Positions 33,846 through 43,819 are shown, numbered from the stretch's first letter. The stretch is 64,000 nucleotides of DNA from Streptomyces sp. NBC_00091 (GCF_026343185.1 NZ_JAPEMA010000001.1:3596001-3660000); one strand, 5' to 3'. Made by a program: numbers and translations. Notes: generated by a model from the sequence alone, not told the origin.

Positions 33846-35183
33846 TCAGACCAGGTCGCCGTTCGGCAGCTCGACCTTGGCGCCCAGCTCCTGGAGCTTC
33901 TCCATGAAGTTCTCGTAGCCGCGGTTGATCAGGTCGATGCCGTGGACGCGCGAGGTGCCCTCGGCCGCCAGCGCCGCGATCAGGTACGAGAACCCGCCGC
34001 GCAGGTCGGGGATGACCAGGTCGGCGCCCTGCAGCTTGGTCGGGCCGGAGACGACCGCCGAGTGCAGGAAGTTGCGCTGGCCGAAGCGGCAGGCCGAGCC
34101 GCCCAGGCACTCGCGGTACAGCTGGATGTGAGCACCCATCTGGTTGAGCGCGGAGGTGAAGCCCAGACGGGACTCGTACACCGTCTCGTGCACGATCGAC
34201 AGGCCCGTGGCCTGCGTCAGGGCGACGACCAGCGGCTGCTGCCAGTCGGTCTGGAAACCGGGGTGCACGTCCGTCTCCAGCGCGATGGCCTTCAGCGGGC
34301 CGCCCGGGTGCCAGAAGCGGATGCCCTCGTCGTCGATCTCGAAGGCGCCGCCGACCTTCCGGTACGTGTTCAGGAAGGTCATCATCGAGCGCTGCTGCGC
34401 TCCGCGGACGTAGATGTTGCCACCGGTCGCCAGGGCCGCGGAAGCCCACGAGGCGGCCTCCAGGCGGTCCGGGAGCGCCTTGTGGTTGTAGCCGCTCAGG
34501 CGGTCCACGCCGGTGATCCGGATGGTCCGGTCGGTGTCCACGGAGATGATCGCGCCCATCTTCTGCAGTACGCAGATGAGGTCTTCGATCTCCGGTTCGA
34601 CGGCGGCGTTGCTGAGTTCGGTCACGCCCTCGGCCAGGACGGCCGTCAGCAGGACCTGCTCGGTCGAGCCGACCGAGGGGTAGGGCAGGCGGATCTTGCA
34701 TCCGCGCAGGCGCTGCGGCGCCTCCAGGTACTGGCCGCCTTCGCGCTTCTCGATGGTCGCGCCGAACTGGCGGAGCACCTCGAAGTGGAAGTCGATCGGC
34801 CGGCCGCCGATGTCGCAGCCGCCCAGGCCCGGGATGAAGGCGTGGCCGAGGCGGTGCAGCAGCGGGCCGCAGAAGAGGATCGGGATGCGGGAGGAGCCCG
34901 CGTGCGCGTCGATGTCGGCGACGTTGGCGCTCTCGACGTGCGACGGGTCGAGGAGCAGCTCGCCCGGCTCTTCGCCGGGGCGCACGGTGACGCCGTGCAG
35001 CTGGAGCAGACCGCGCACGACCCGCACGTCACGGATGTCGGGAACATTGCGCAGCCGGCTCGGCTCGCTGCCGAGCAGGGCGGCCACCATGGCCTTCGGC
35101 ACGAGGTTCTTCGCACCGCGGACACGGATCTCGCCCTCGAGCGGGGTTCCGCCGTGGACAAGCAGGACATCGTTGCCGGTCAT
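33846..35183 (-). CDS. murA: UDP-N-acetylglucosamine 1-carboxyvinyltransferase
   Basis: 445 residues of the EPSP-synthase-like fold. The active-site cysteine is in GGCDIGGRPIDFH, and the catalytic loop and RGAKN motif near the N-terminus are present. It transfers enolpyruvate from PEP to UDP-GlcNAc, the first committed step of peptidoglycan synthesis, and is the target of fosfomycin through that cysteine. ATG 35183 gives the conserved start MTGNDVLLVHGG. It stands alone, convergent with hup and divergent from the YqgE gene. Confidence 0.96.
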   Translation of the reverse strand: MTGNDVLLVHGGTPLEGEIRVRGAKNLVPKAMVAALLGSEPSRLRNVPDIRDVRVVRGLLQLHGVTVRPGEEPGELLLDPSHVESANVADIDAHAGSSRIPILFCGPLLHRLGHAFIPGLGGCDIGGRPIDFHFEVLRQFGATIEKREGGQYLEAPQRLRGCKIRLPYPSVGSTEQVLLTAVLAEGVTELSNAAVEPEIEDLICVLQKMGAIISVDTDRTIRITGVDRLSGYNHKALPDRLEAASWASAALATGGNIYVRGAQQRSMMTFLNTYRKVGGAFEIDDEGIRFWHPGGPLKAIALETDVHPGFQTDWQQPLVVALTQATGLSIVHETVYESRLGFTSALNQMGAHIQLYRECLGGSACRFGQRNFLHSAVVSGPTKLQGADLVIPDLRGGFSYLIAALAAEGTSRVHGIDLINRGYENFMEKLQELGAKVELPNGDLV

Positions 35184-35445
35184 GGATCTCGCGTTCCGGA
35201 GTGGATGGGCAGGGGACCAGTGGTAAGGGTAAGGGCCACCACCCCCATGTTTGTATGGGTGACGGGGCCGTAGAACTGTCATGAATGCGGCACACCACCC
35301 TCGGTGTCCGCCAGGTAGCGGAGTGTCGTGTTCCGGCATGTGTGGCGGCGCGCGCTCCCGTCTGCCGCCGTGCGCCCTGAGCTGCGCGTGATCCGATCCC
35401 GCCGCCCGCTCCCCCTGAGGGGCGATTGTGCGAGATCATGTGGCC

Positions 35446-36006
35446 ATGACCGAGGTGTCCTCCCTCACAGGGCGGCTGCTCGTGGCCACCCCCGCCCTCG
35501 CGGACCCGAATTTCGACCGCGCGGTGGTGCTGCTGCTCGACCACGACGAGCAGGGCTCCCTCGGCGTGGTCCTCAACCGGCCCACCCCCGTGGACGTCCG
35601 CGACATCCTGCTGCCGTGGGCCCCGCTGGCCGGCGACCCGGGGGTGGTGTTCCAGGGCGGCCCCGTCGCACTGGACTCGGCCCTGGGCGTCGCCGTGATC
35701 CCCGGCGAGGAGGGCCCGCTCGGCTGGCGCCGCGTGCACGGGGCGATCGGCCTGGTCGACCTCGAGGCCCCGCCCGAACTGCTCGCCGCGGCCCTGGGGG
35801 GCCTGCGCATCTTCGCCGGCTACTCCGGATGGGGCCCCGGCCAGCTGGAGGTCGAGCTGGGCGACGGCGCCTGGTACGTGGTCGACTCCGAGCCGGGCGA
35901 CGTCTCCTACCCGGACCCCGAACGGCTGTGGCGGGCGGTGCTGCGCCGCCAGCGCAGCGAGCTCGCGATGGTCGCCACCTATCTGGACGACCCGTCGCTG
36001 AACTGA
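35446..36006 (+). CDS. YqgE/AlgH family protein (UPF0301)
   Basis: 186 residues. Typical family motifs are GRLLVATPALADPNFDRAVV, GVVLNRPTP, VFQGGPV and FAGYSGWGPGQLE. The molecular function is not established. ATG 35446 is preferred to an in-frame GTG 18 bp upstream because the family consensus starts just after it. It is followed 29 bp later by the DUF3039 gene. Confidence 0.9.
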   Translation: MTEVSSLTGRLLVATPALADPNFDRAVVLLLDHDEQGSLGVVLNRPTPVDVRDILLPWAPLAGDPGVVFQGGPVALDSALGVAVIPGEEGPLGWRRVHGAIGLVDLEAPPELLAAALGGLRIFAGYSGWGPGQLEVELGDGAWYVVDSEPGDVSYPDPERLWRAVLRRQRSELAMVATYLDDPSLN

Positions 36007-36035
36007 CCCCGGCGGCGTTCAGTACCCTGGTTTTT

Positions 36036-36320
36036 ATGAGCACTCTTGAGCCCGAGCGCGGGACTGGTACGGGGACCCTCGTAGAGCCGACGCCGCAGGT
36101 GTCCCACGGCGACGGCGACCACGAGCGCTTCGCCCACTACGTCCAGAAGGACAAGATCATGGCGAGCGCGCTCGACGGCACCCCCGTCGTCGCGCTCTGC
36201 GGCAAGGTCTGGGTTCCGGGCCGCGACCCGAAGAAGTACCCCGTCTGCCCCATGTGCAAGGAGATCTACGAGTCCATGGGCGCCGGCGGCGACAAGGACA
36301 AGGGCGGCAAGGACAAGTAG
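36036..36320 (+). CDS. DUF3039 protein, small metal-binding type
   Basis: 94 residues. Central YVQKDKIMASALDGTPVVAL and a C-terminal CGKVWVPGRDPKKYPVCPMC with three cysteines suggest zinc binding; the tail is a Lys/Asp/Gly string. TACCCT lies 7 bp before the ATG with no ribosome site, suggesting a leaderless mRNA. Function unknown; widespread in actinobacteria. Confidence 0.85.
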   Translation: MSTLEPERGTGTGTLVEPTPQVSHGDGDHERFAHYVQKDKIMASALDGTPVVALCGKVWVPGRDPKKYPVCPMCKEIYESMGAGGDKDKGGKDK

Positions 36321-36343
36321 CCAAGTCCCCGCTTCCGCCGACG

Positions 36344-36383
36344 AAGGCCCCCGGTGCGCCCAAGAGCGCCCGGGGGCCTTTGC
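36344..36383 (+). terminator. Terminator after the DUF3039 gene
   Basis: AAGGCCCCCGG (36344-36354) pairs with CCGGGGGCCTT (36370-36380), followed by TTGC. Confidence 0.8.
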
Positions 36384-36480
36384 CGTGCCCGGCGGGCCGG
36401 TTAGGGTCGGCGCGACGAGCGCTCCGCGGAACAGGTGTTGCGCGGGATGCGACCGGCCGGCTGTCGCGGAGGGCTGACGC

Positions 36481-38121
36481 ATGGACCTGATCCCGCTACC
36501 CGAGAGCGCCGTCCCCGACCCGCAGGGGCGCCGCTACGCCTTCGGGCCCGAGCCCCTGCTCGGCGCCGGGCCCGGGGCCGAGGGCGTCGCGCGCTGGCTG
36601 CGCCGCGAGGTGGGCGCCGCCACCGGGTGGGGGCTGCCCGCCCCCGGCGCCGGCGCGCGGGGCGACGTACGGCTGCGGATCGAAGCCGGGGGTGCGGGCG
36701 GGCCCGGGCCGGAGTCGTACCGGCTCGACATCGGCGCCGACGGCGTGGAACTGACCGGCGGGGGCGCGGCCGGGCTGTTCTGGGGCGCCCAGACGCTGCG
36801 TCAGCTGCTCGGCCCCGAGGCGTACCGGCGGGCGCCGCTGCGCCCGGACCGCCGGTGGAGCCTGCCGTACGCCACGGTCGTCGACGGCCCCCGCTTCGGA
36901 TGGCGCGGCATGATGCTCGACGTCGCCCGGCACTTCATGCCCAAGGCCGGGGTGCTGCGCTACATCGACCTGCTCGCCGCCCACAAGCTGAACGTGCTCC
37001 ACCTGCACCTGACGGACGACCAGGGCTGGCGGGTCGAGATCAAGCGCTACCCGAAGCTGACCGGGGCCGGCGCCTGGCGGGCGCGCAGCCGGTGGGGCCA
37101 CCGGGCCTCCCCGCTGTGGAACGACACCCCGCACGGCGGCTACTACACCCAGGACGACATCCGCGAGATCGTCGCCTACGCGGCGGAGCGGCACGTGCGG
37201 GTGGTCCCCGAGATCGACATCCCCGGGCACTCCCAGGCCGCGATCGCCGCCCACCCCGAGCTGGGGAACACCGACGTCGTGGACACCGCCGCGCTCGGCG
37301 TGTGGGACGACTGGGGCATCAGCGAGAACGTGCTGGCGCCGACCGAGGAGGTACTGCGCTTCTACGAAGGGGTCTTCGAGGAGCTGCTGGACCTCTTCCC
37401 GGCGGAGGTCTCGCCCTTCGTGCACGTCGGCGGCGACGAGTGCCCCAAGGCGCAGTGGAAGGCCTCGCCCGCGGCGCAGGCGCGGATCGCCGAGCTGGGG
37501 GTGGACGGGGAGGACGGGCTGCAGTCCTGGTTCATCCGGCACTTCGACGGCTGGCTCGCGGCGCGCGGCCGCCGGCTCATCGGCTGGGACGAGATCCTGG
37601 AGGGCGGGCTCGCGGACGGCGCGGCCGTGTCCTCCTGGCGCGGATACGCGGGCGGGATCGCCGCCGCCGAGGCCGGGCACGACGTGGTGATGTGCCCCGA
37701 ACAGCAGGTGTACCTGGACCACCGTCAGGCGGGCGGAGCGGACGAGCCGATGCCCATCGGGTACGTGCGCTCGCTGGAGGACGTCTACCGCTTCGAGCCC
37801 GTGCCGCCCAAGCTGTCGCCGCAGGCCGCCGCGCACGTGCTGGGCGCGCAGGCCAACGTGTGGACCGAGGTGATGGAGAACCAGGACCGGGTCGACTACC
37901 AGGTGTTCCCGCGGCTGGCGGCCTTCGCCGAGACGGTGTGGTCGCGGCTGCCGGAACCGGAATCCCGCGACTGGGCCGGCTTCGAGGCGCGGACGACGAC
38001 GCACTACGCGCGCCTGGACGCCCTCGGGGTCGAGTACCGGCCACCGGGCGGACCGTTGCCGTGGCAGCGGCGGCCGGGGGTGCGGGGACGTCCGATCGAG
38101 GGCGGGCCTCCGATCGTGTGA
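36481..38121 (+). CDS. GH20 beta-N-acetylhexosaminidase
   Basis: 546 residues. An N-terminal GH20b-like domain (about 1-120) is followed by the TIM-barrel catalytic domain with HLHLTDDQGWR, GHSQAAIAAHPEL and the catalytic Asp-Glu pair in HVGGDECPKAQW. It releases terminal GlcNAc/GalNAc from chito-oligosaccharides or glycans. No signal peptide is visible, so it probably works on imported or cytoplasmic substrates. ATG 36481 has GGAGGG upstream. Confidence 0.93.
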   Translation: MDLIPLPESAVPDPQGRRYAFGPEPLLGAGPGAEGVARWLRREVGAATGWGLPAPGAGARGDVRLRIEAGGAGGPGPESYRLDIGADGVELTGGGAAGLFWGAQTLRQLLGPEAYRRAPLRPDRRWSLPYATVVDGPRFGWRGMMLDVARHFMPKAGVLRYIDLLAAHKLNVLHLHLTDDQGWRVEIKRYPKLTGAGAWRARSRWGHRASPLWNDTPHGGYYTQDDIREIVAYAAERHVRVVPEIDIPGHSQAAIAAHPELGNTDVVDTAALGVWDDWGISENVLAPTEEVLRFYEGVFEELLDLFPAEVSPFVHVGGDECPKAQWKASPAAQARIAELGVDGEDGLQSWFIRHFDGWLAARGRRLIGWDEILEGGLADGAAVSSWRGYAGGIAAAEAGHDVVMCPEQQVYLDHRQAGGADEPMPIGYVRSLEDVYRFEPVPPKLSPQAAAHVLGAQANVWTEVMENQDRVDYQVFPRLAAFAETVWSRLPEPESRDWAGFEARTTTHYARLDALGVEYRPPGGPLPWQRRPGVRGRPIEGGPPIV

Positions 38122-38451
38122 CCCGGGGGCGCGGGGGGCGCCCGGGCGCCGGCTGACCGGAAGCGGAACTCTTCGGGAACCTTTGGAACTCTCTCTCGAA
38201 TCAGGTGTATCCGGAGGAAAACGGACGTTCGGGTGGATGGTGTGCGGGTGGGGCCCGGCCCCGCTCCCGGGGCGCGCCCCCGCTGCGTCCGGGCGGCGCC
38301 GGGGCGCGGGCCGGCGCCCGGTACGCGGGCGACCCTCGCGCCGGGTGGTCCCGAAGATGTGCCAGAGTTGCCACGTCCCGGCGGTGAGCACGTACCGTAC
38401 GGCGGACAGGCGTGAGCGCCGGGACCGGGACATCGGGAAGGGGCAGCCGGG
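38122..38451. promoter_or_regulatory. Upstream region of the molybdoenzyme operon
   Basis: 330 bp between the hexosaminidase and the FAD-subunit gene. No ORF of coding character and no clear hairpin was found; it presumably contains the operon promoter. Confidence 0.35.
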
Positions 38452-39390
38452 TTGACCACGCACGCACCGCACACACCGCATTCGGCTCAGGGGCCGCACG
38501 CACTGCATTCGGCTCAGGAGCCGCAGGCGGACCGGGCGGCGCAGTCCGTGACGCTGCCGGCCTCGCTCGACGAGGCCGTGGCGGCACTCACCGCCATGCC
38601 CGCGGCCGTGCCCGTGGCGGGCGGCACCGACCTCATGGCCGCCGTCAACGCCGGGCTGCTGCGCCCCGCCGCCCTGGTGGGCCTCGGCCGGATCAACGAG
38701 ATCCGCGGGTGGCAGTACCAGGACGGGCACGCGCTGCTCGGCGCCGGACTGACGCACGCCCGGATGGGACGGCCGGATTTCGCCGCTCTGATCCCGGCGC
38801 TCGCCGCCGCCGCCCGGGCCGCGGGCCCGCCGCAGATCCGCAACGCCGGCACCCTCGGCGGCAACATCGCCACGGCCGCGCCGACCGGCGACGCCCTGCC
38901 GGTGCTGGCCGCGCTGGAGGCCGAGCTGGTCATCGTCGGCCCCGGCGGCTCGCAGCGCGAGATCCCCGTCTCCCACCTGCTGGCCGGGCGCGAGATGCTG
39001 CGGCCGGGCGAGCTGATCGGCTTCGTGCGGGTGCCGCTGCTGCACGCGCCGCAGGTGTTCCTGAAGGCCACGGGGCGTACAGGTCCGGGGCGCGCGGTGG
39101 CGTCCGTGGGGCTCGTACTGGACCCCGCGCGCCGGGGGGTGCGGTGTGCGATCGGCGCGGTGGCCCCGATGCCGCTGCGGCCGCTGGAGGCCGAGCAGTG
39201 GGTGGCCTCGCTGATCGACTGGGACGGGGACCGCAGCCTGGCCCCCGAGGCGCTGGAGGCCTTCGGTGAGTACGTCGCGGCCGCCTGCGTGCCCGACCAG
39301 GGGGAACCGGTGTCCTCCGGTGTACTGCATCTGCGGCGGACGGTGGCCGTGCTGGCGCGCAGGGCCCTGGGGAGGGCGCTGACCTCATGA
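38452..39390 (+). CDS. Xanthine dehydrogenase-type FAD-binding subunit
   Basis: 312 residues. FAD-binding motifs of the molybdenum hydroxylase medium subunit are VAGGTDLMAAVNAG, PPQIRNAGTLGGNIATAAPTGD and a CO-dehydrogenase-flavoprotein C-terminal domain. The start is TTG 38452 with AAGGGG upstream; an N-terminal His/Pro-rich tail precedes the domain. It overlaps the Fe-S gene by 4 bp. In the complex it passes electrons from the Fe-S clusters to NAD or another acceptor. Confidence 0.9.
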   Translation: MTTHAPHTPHSAQGPHALHSAQEPQADRAAQSVTLPASLDEAVAALTAMPAAVPVAGGTDLMAAVNAGLLRPAALVGLGRINEIRGWQYQDGHALLGAGLTHARMGRPDFAALIPALAAAARAAGPPQIRNAGTLGGNIATAAPTGDALPVLAALEAELVIVGPGGSQREIPVSHLLAGREMLRPGELIGFVRVPLLHAPQVFLKATGRTGPGRAVASVGLVLDPARRGVRCAIGAVAPMPLRPLEAEQWVASLIDWDGDRSLAPEALEAFGEYVAAACVPDQGEPVSSGVLHLRRTVAVLARRALGRALTS

Positions 39391-41435
39391 GTGAGAACGA
39401 GAACGTGAGCGGAACGACCGGGAACACAGGGCACACGGGGCACACGGGGCACGCGGGGACTTCGGGCGCCGGGAACGCCTGGGGCTGGGAGCCGGTGCCG
39501 CAGGGCGGCGAGTACGACTCCGAGGCCACGGCCTTCGTACAGCTGCCGCAGGAGATGCTGGACGCGCTCGACCGCGGGGAGCCGCTGGCGGCGCCCGGGC
39601 ACGGGTTCGTGCCGCCGCCGATGATCGTGCCGCTGGGTTCGGGCAGTGCGGACCCCTCCGCCACCGGGACCTGGACGATGCCGGTGCAGTGGCCGGAGGC
39701 GGGCTCGGGGACCGGACCGGCGGACCCCGCCGGCGCGGGCGCCGCGGCTGCCCGGGCGCCGATCCCGGCGTCCATCCCGCTCCCGGCCTCGGTGGCGGCG
39801 GCCTTCGGGGCGCCGGCGCCGGCGGGCGAGGCGGAGGCGGAACCGCAGGGCGGGCGACACGGGGACACGCTCGGCGGCGGCCTGCACCTGCACGGGGATC
39901 CGCATGCCACCCCGCACGGAGTCCCGTATGGAGTCCCGCACGCGGACCCGGATCCGGGCTCGACGGCCGAGTGGCACTTCCCCGAGGCGGTCCACCAGCC
40001 CGAGGACCACATGGCCACCGGCCAGTGGACGCTGCCGGGCGGCGCGGCCGGCACCGGTCCGGACGCCGGCCCGGACGCCGGCTGGGGCCGGGCTCCGGCG
40101 ACGCTGCCGGGCGGGGCTTCGGCCCCCTGGGCGCCGCACGAGATCCCCGAGGCGCCGGACGCCGGCCACGGGGTGCTGCTCAGCTCCGGCGTGCTGCCGG
40201 GCGTGTCCGCAGGGGCGCCCGCCGCCGGGGCCCTGGGACGCGGCCCGAGGGTGCTGGGCGGGCCGGGCGTCGGGACCCCGCTGCCGGAGGCCTACCTCCA
40301 GGCCGGGCCGGAGCCCGAGGCCGTGCCCGCCGCGGCCCCGGACATCGAGGCCTCCCACGGCCCGGCGGAGATTCCGGTCGAGGGCGAGCGGCCGCGTCCG
40401 GTGGAGGCCGAGGACGTCGCCGACGCCGGGGGCGCGCAGGACGCAGCCGGGGCCGGGGGTACCGGACACGGCTTCGCGCAGGCGCCGGCCGCCCCCGCCG
40501 GAGCGGAGGCCGCGCCCGTGCCGGGTGACGGCGGCGCCGACAGCGGTGCGACACCTCCGGGCGAGGGCGGTACCGGGGGTTTCCCGGGCCAGGAGGCGAC
40601 GTACGAAGAAGAGGGCGGCCCCGCCGTCGCCCACCACGAGCACCCGGCGGCTTCCTACGTCCTGCGGGTCAACGGCGCCGACCGGCCCGTCACCGGGGCG
40701 TGGATCGGCGAGTCCCTGCTGTACGTGCTGCGCGAGCGCCTCGGCCTGGCCGGCGCCAAGGACGGCTGCTCGCAGGGCGAGTGCGGAGCCTGCGCGGTGC
40801 AGGTCGACGGGCGGCTCGTCGCCTCCTGCCTGGTTCCGGCGGCCACGGCGGCCGGCAGCGAGGTACGGACCGTCGAGGGCCTCGCGACGGGCGGGGAACT
40901 GTCGGACGTGCAACAGGCGTTGTGCAGGTCGGGCGGGGTGCAGTGCGGGTTCTGCGTGCCCGGCATGGCCATGACCATCCATGACCTGCTCGAGGGCAAC
41001 CACGCCCCCAGCGACCTGGAGACCCGCCAGGCGCTGTGCGGCAACCTCTGCCGCTGCTCCGGCTACAAGGGCGTCATCGAGGCGGTCCACGAGGTCGTCG
41101 CGGAGCGCGAGGCGGCCGCCTCGGCAGCCGCCGACGCGACCGTCCCGGGCATCGAGCCGCGCATCCCGCACCAGGCACAGCCCGGCGAGGGCAGCATCCA
41201 CGGGACGCCGCAGGTGCCGGACCTGGCGGGCGGTACGGGCGGCCCCGCCGCCTTCGACACCTTCGGCGGCAACCACGGCGTGGGCGGTTTCGAGACCCCC
41301 GGCGGGTTCGACGGATTCAACGGAGCCACCGGATTCAACGGACCGGACGGGCTCAACGGGCTCAACGGACCGGACGGGTTCGACGGACCCGCCGGACCCA
41401 ACGGGGACCAGCAGCACAACGGAGGCATGGCGTGA
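39387..41435 (+). CDS. Xanthine dehydrogenase-type 2Fe-2S subunit with long disordered extensions
   Basis: 682 residues, whereas the usual small subunit is about 160. Residues about 422-575 are the normal domain with two clusters: CSQGECGAC plus CLV, and CGFCVPGM plus CGNLCRCSGY. Residues 1-420 are low-complexity Gly/Ala/Pro-rich sequence with scattered motifs GTWTMPVQW, AEWHFPE and GQWTLPGG; the last ~100 residues end in GFNG/GLNG repeats. No signal peptide. Start ATG overlaps the FAD-subunit stop and the molybdopterin-subunit GTG overlaps its stop, so one operon. Confidence 0.88.
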   Translation: MSENENVSGTTGNTGHTGHTGHAGTSGAGNAWGWEPVPQGGEYDSEATAFVQLPQEMLDALDRGEPLAAPGHGFVPPPMIVPLGSGSADPSATGTWTMPVQWPEAGSGTGPADPAGAGAAAARAPIPASIPLPASVAAAFGAPAPAGEAEAEPQGGRHGDTLGGGLHLHGDPHATPHGVPYGVPHADPDPGSTAEWHFPEAVHQPEDHMATGQWTLPGGAAGTGPDAGPDAGWGRAPATLPGGASAPWAPHEIPEAPDAGHGVLLSSGVLPGVSAGAPAAGALGRGPRVLGGPGVGTPLPEAYLQAGPEPEAVPAAAPDIEASHGPAEIPVEGERPRPVEAEDVADAGGAQDAAGAGGTGHGFAQAPAAPAGAEAAPVPGDGGADSGATPPGEGGTGGFPGQEATYEEEGGPAVAHHEHPAASYVLRVNGADRPVTGAWIGESLLYVLRERLGLAGAKDGCSQGECGACAVQVDGRLVASCLVPAATAAGSEVRTVEGLATGGELSDVQQALCRSGGVQCGFCVPGMAMTIHDLLEGNHAPSDLETRQALCGNLCRCSGYKGVIEAVHEVVAEREAAASAAADATVPGIEPRIPHQAQPGEGSIHGTPQVPDLAGGTGGPAAFDTFGGNHGVGGFETPGGFDGFNGATGFNGPDGLNGLNGPDGFDGPAGPNGDQQHNGGMA

Positions 41436-43792
41436 GCGGGCAGGACGCGGCCACGGCGACGGCCGGCACGACCACGACCACCACCATGGCGACGGTGAGC
41501 ATCGGCACGGACGGCGACACCGAGCAGCCGCGCCCCCTGCGCGGAATCGGAGTCTCCGTCCCGTCCGCGGACGCCCGCGCCAAGGCCGAGGGGACCTTCC
41601 CCTACGCCGCCGACCTGTGGGCCGAGGGCCTGCTGTGGGCCGCCGTGCTGCGCTCCCCGCACGCCCACGCCCGCATCCGCTCCATCGACACCTCGGCCGC
41701 CGCCGAGATGCCGGGCGTGCGCGCCGTCATCACCCACGCCGACGTGCCCGGCGCGACCACGCACGGCCGCCGGATCGCCGACCGGCCGGTGTTCGCCCAC
41801 GACGTCGTACGCCACCACGGCGAGCCCATCGCCGCCGTGGCCGCCGACCACCCCGACACCGCACGCCTGGCCGCCGCCGCCATCACGGTCGAGTACGAAC
41901 TCCTCGACGCCGTCACCGACCCCGAGCAGTCCTTCGGCGCCGCCCCGCTGCACCCCGACGGCAACCTGATCCGGCACATCCCGCTGCGCTACGGCGACCC
42001 GGAGGCGACCGGCGAGGTCGTCGTCGAGGGCCTGTACCGGATCGGCCGCCAGGACCCCGCGCCCATCGGCGCCGAGGCCGGCCTCGCGGTGCCCCGCCCC
42101 GACGGCGGGGTCGAGATCTACACCGCCTCCACCGACCCGCACACCGACCGCGACCTCGCCGCCGCCTGCTTCGGCCTGGAGCCGGACCGCGTCCGCGTCG
42201 TCGTCACCGGCGTCCCGGGCGCGACCGCCGACCGCGAGGACGCCGCCTTCCAGCTCCCGCTCGGCCTGCTCGCCCTGCGCACGGGCTGCCCGGTGAAGCT
42301 GGCCGCCACCCGCGAGGAGTCCTTCCTCGGCCACGCCCACCGCCACCCGACCCTGCTGCGCTACCGCCACCACGCGGACGCCGAGGGCCGGCTGGTCAAG
42401 GTCGAGGCCCAGATCCTGATGGACGCCGGCGCCTACGCCGACTCCTCCGCGGAGTCCCTGGCCGCGGCGGTGGCCTTCGCGTGCGGCCCGTACGTCGTCC
42501 CGCACGCCTTCGTCGAAGGCTGGGCGGTCCGTACGAACAACCCGCCCTCCGGCCACGTCCGGGGCGAGGGCGCCATGCAGGTCTGCGCGGCGTACGAGGG
42601 CCAGATGGACAAGCTCGCGGCCGCCCTCGGCATCGACGGCGCGGAGCTGCGCATGCGCAACGTCCTGGCCACCGGGGACCTCCTCCCCACCGGCCAGACC
42701 GTCACCTGCCCGGCCCCGGTCGCCGAACTCCTGCGCGCGGTCCGCGACTATCCGCTCCCCGCCCTCCCCAAGGACACCCCGGAGGAGGAGTGGCTGCTGC
42801 CCGGCGGCCCCGAGGGCGCCGGCGAGCCCGGCGCGGTGCGGCGCGGGGTCGGCTACGGCGTGGGCATGGTCCACATGCTCGGCGCCGAGGGCGCGGACGA
42901 GGTCTCCACCGCCACGGTGAAGATCGTGAACGGCGGCGCCACCGTGATCTGCGCGGCGGTCGACACCGGCCAGGGCTTCGCCACCCTCGCCCGCCAGATC
43001 GTCCAGGAGGTCCTCGGCGTCGACGAGGTGGCGATGGCCCCCGTCGACACCGACCAGCCCCCGGCGGGCCCCGCCGCCCACGGCCGCCACACGTGGGTCT
43101 CGGGCGGTGCCGTCGAGCGGGCGGCGAAGATGGTCCGCACCCAGCTTCTCCAGCCCATGGCCCACAAGCTGGGCATGTCCACGGAACTCCTCCAGATCGC
43201 GGATGGCCGGATCACGTCGTACGACGGCGCCTTCTCCATGACCGTCACGGAGGCCATACAGGGCAAGGAGCTCTGGGCGACGGCCCAGTGCCGCCCCCAC
43301 CCGACCGAGCCGCTGGACGCGGACGGCCAGGGCGACGCCTTCGTCGGCCTCGCCTTCTGCGCGATCCGCGCGGTGGTCGACGTCGACATCGAACTGGGCT
43401 CGGTACGGGTGGTCGAGCTCGCGGTGGCCCAGGACGTGGGCCGCATCCTCAACCCCCGCCAGCTGGAGGCCCGTATCGAAGCGGGCGTCACCCAGGGCGT
43501 GGGCGCGGCCCTGACGGAGAACCTCCGCTCGGTCGCCGGCCTGGTCCGCCACCCCGACCTGACGGGCTACGCCCTGCCGACGTCCCTGGACGCCCCGGCG
43601 GTGCGGATCGTCCGGCTGGTCGAGGAACGCGACGTGGTGGCCCCCTTCGGCGCGAAGGCCGCGAGCGCGGTCCCGGTGGTGACCACCCCGGCGGCGGTGG
43701 CCTCGGCGGTCCGCGCGGCGACGGGCCGCCCCGTGAACAGGATCCCGATCCGGCCATCGGCGGCGGTGGCGGCGGGGGTGCCCAACTCGTAG
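41432..43792 (+). CDS. Xanthine dehydrogenase-type molybdopterin-binding subunit
   Basis: 786 residues. Molybdenum hydroxylase large-subunit motifs are WAAVLRSPHAHARI, GEPIAAVAADH, RGEGAMQVCAAYEGQMD and a C-terminal glutamate-containing segment (VVAPFGAKAASAV). It binds Mo-molybdopterin cytosine or guanine dinucleotide and hydroxylates a heterocycle or aldehyde; the exact substrate is uncertain though xanthine/purine is usual for this organisation. GTG 41432 overlaps the Fe-S gene stop, with GGAGG upstream. A threonine-rich tail (ATAGTTTTTT) opens the protein. Confidence 0.9.
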   Translation: MSGQDAATATAGTTTTTTMATVSIGTDGDTEQPRPLRGIGVSVPSADARAKAEGTFPYAADLWAEGLLWAAVLRSPHAHARIRSIDTSAAAEMPGVRAVITHADVPGATTHGRRIADRPVFAHDVVRHHGEPIAAVAADHPDTARLAAAAITVEYELLDAVTDPEQSFGAAPLHPDGNLIRHIPLRYGDPEATGEVVVEGLYRIGRQDPAPIGAEAGLAVPRPDGGVEIYTASTDPHTDRDLAAACFGLEPDRVRVVVTGVPGATADREDAAFQLPLGLLALRTGCPVKLAATREESFLGHAHRHPTLLRYRHHADAEGRLVKVEAQILMDAGAYADSSAESLAAAVAFACGPYVVPHAFVEGWAVRTNNPPSGHVRGEGAMQVCAAYEGQMDKLAAALGIDGAELRMRNVLATGDLLPTGQTVTCPAPVAELLRAVRDYPLPALPKDTPEEEWLLPGGPEGAGEPGAVRRGVGYGVGMVHMLGAEGADEVSTATVKIVNGGATVICAAVDTGQGFATLARQIVQEVLGVDEVAMAPVDTDQPPAGPAAHGRHTWVSGGAVERAAKMVRTQLLQPMAHKLGMSTELLQIADGRITSYDGAFSMTVTEAIQGKELWATAQCRPHPTEPLDADGQGDAFVGLAFCAIRAVVDVDIELGSVRVVELAVAQDVGRILNPRQLEARIEAGVTQGVGAALTENLRSVAGLVRHPDLTGYALPTSLDAPAVRIVRLVEERDVVAPFGAKAASAVPVVTTPAAVASAVRAATGRPVNRIPIRPSAAVAAGVPNS

Positions 43793-43819
43793 CCGCTTGG
43801 GCCCTGTCGGCGCCGATCG

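Noticed and set aside
38514..41417. 967-codon minus-strand frame
   Set aside because: Antisense to the FAD and Fe-S subunit genes; low-complexity GC-driven frame.
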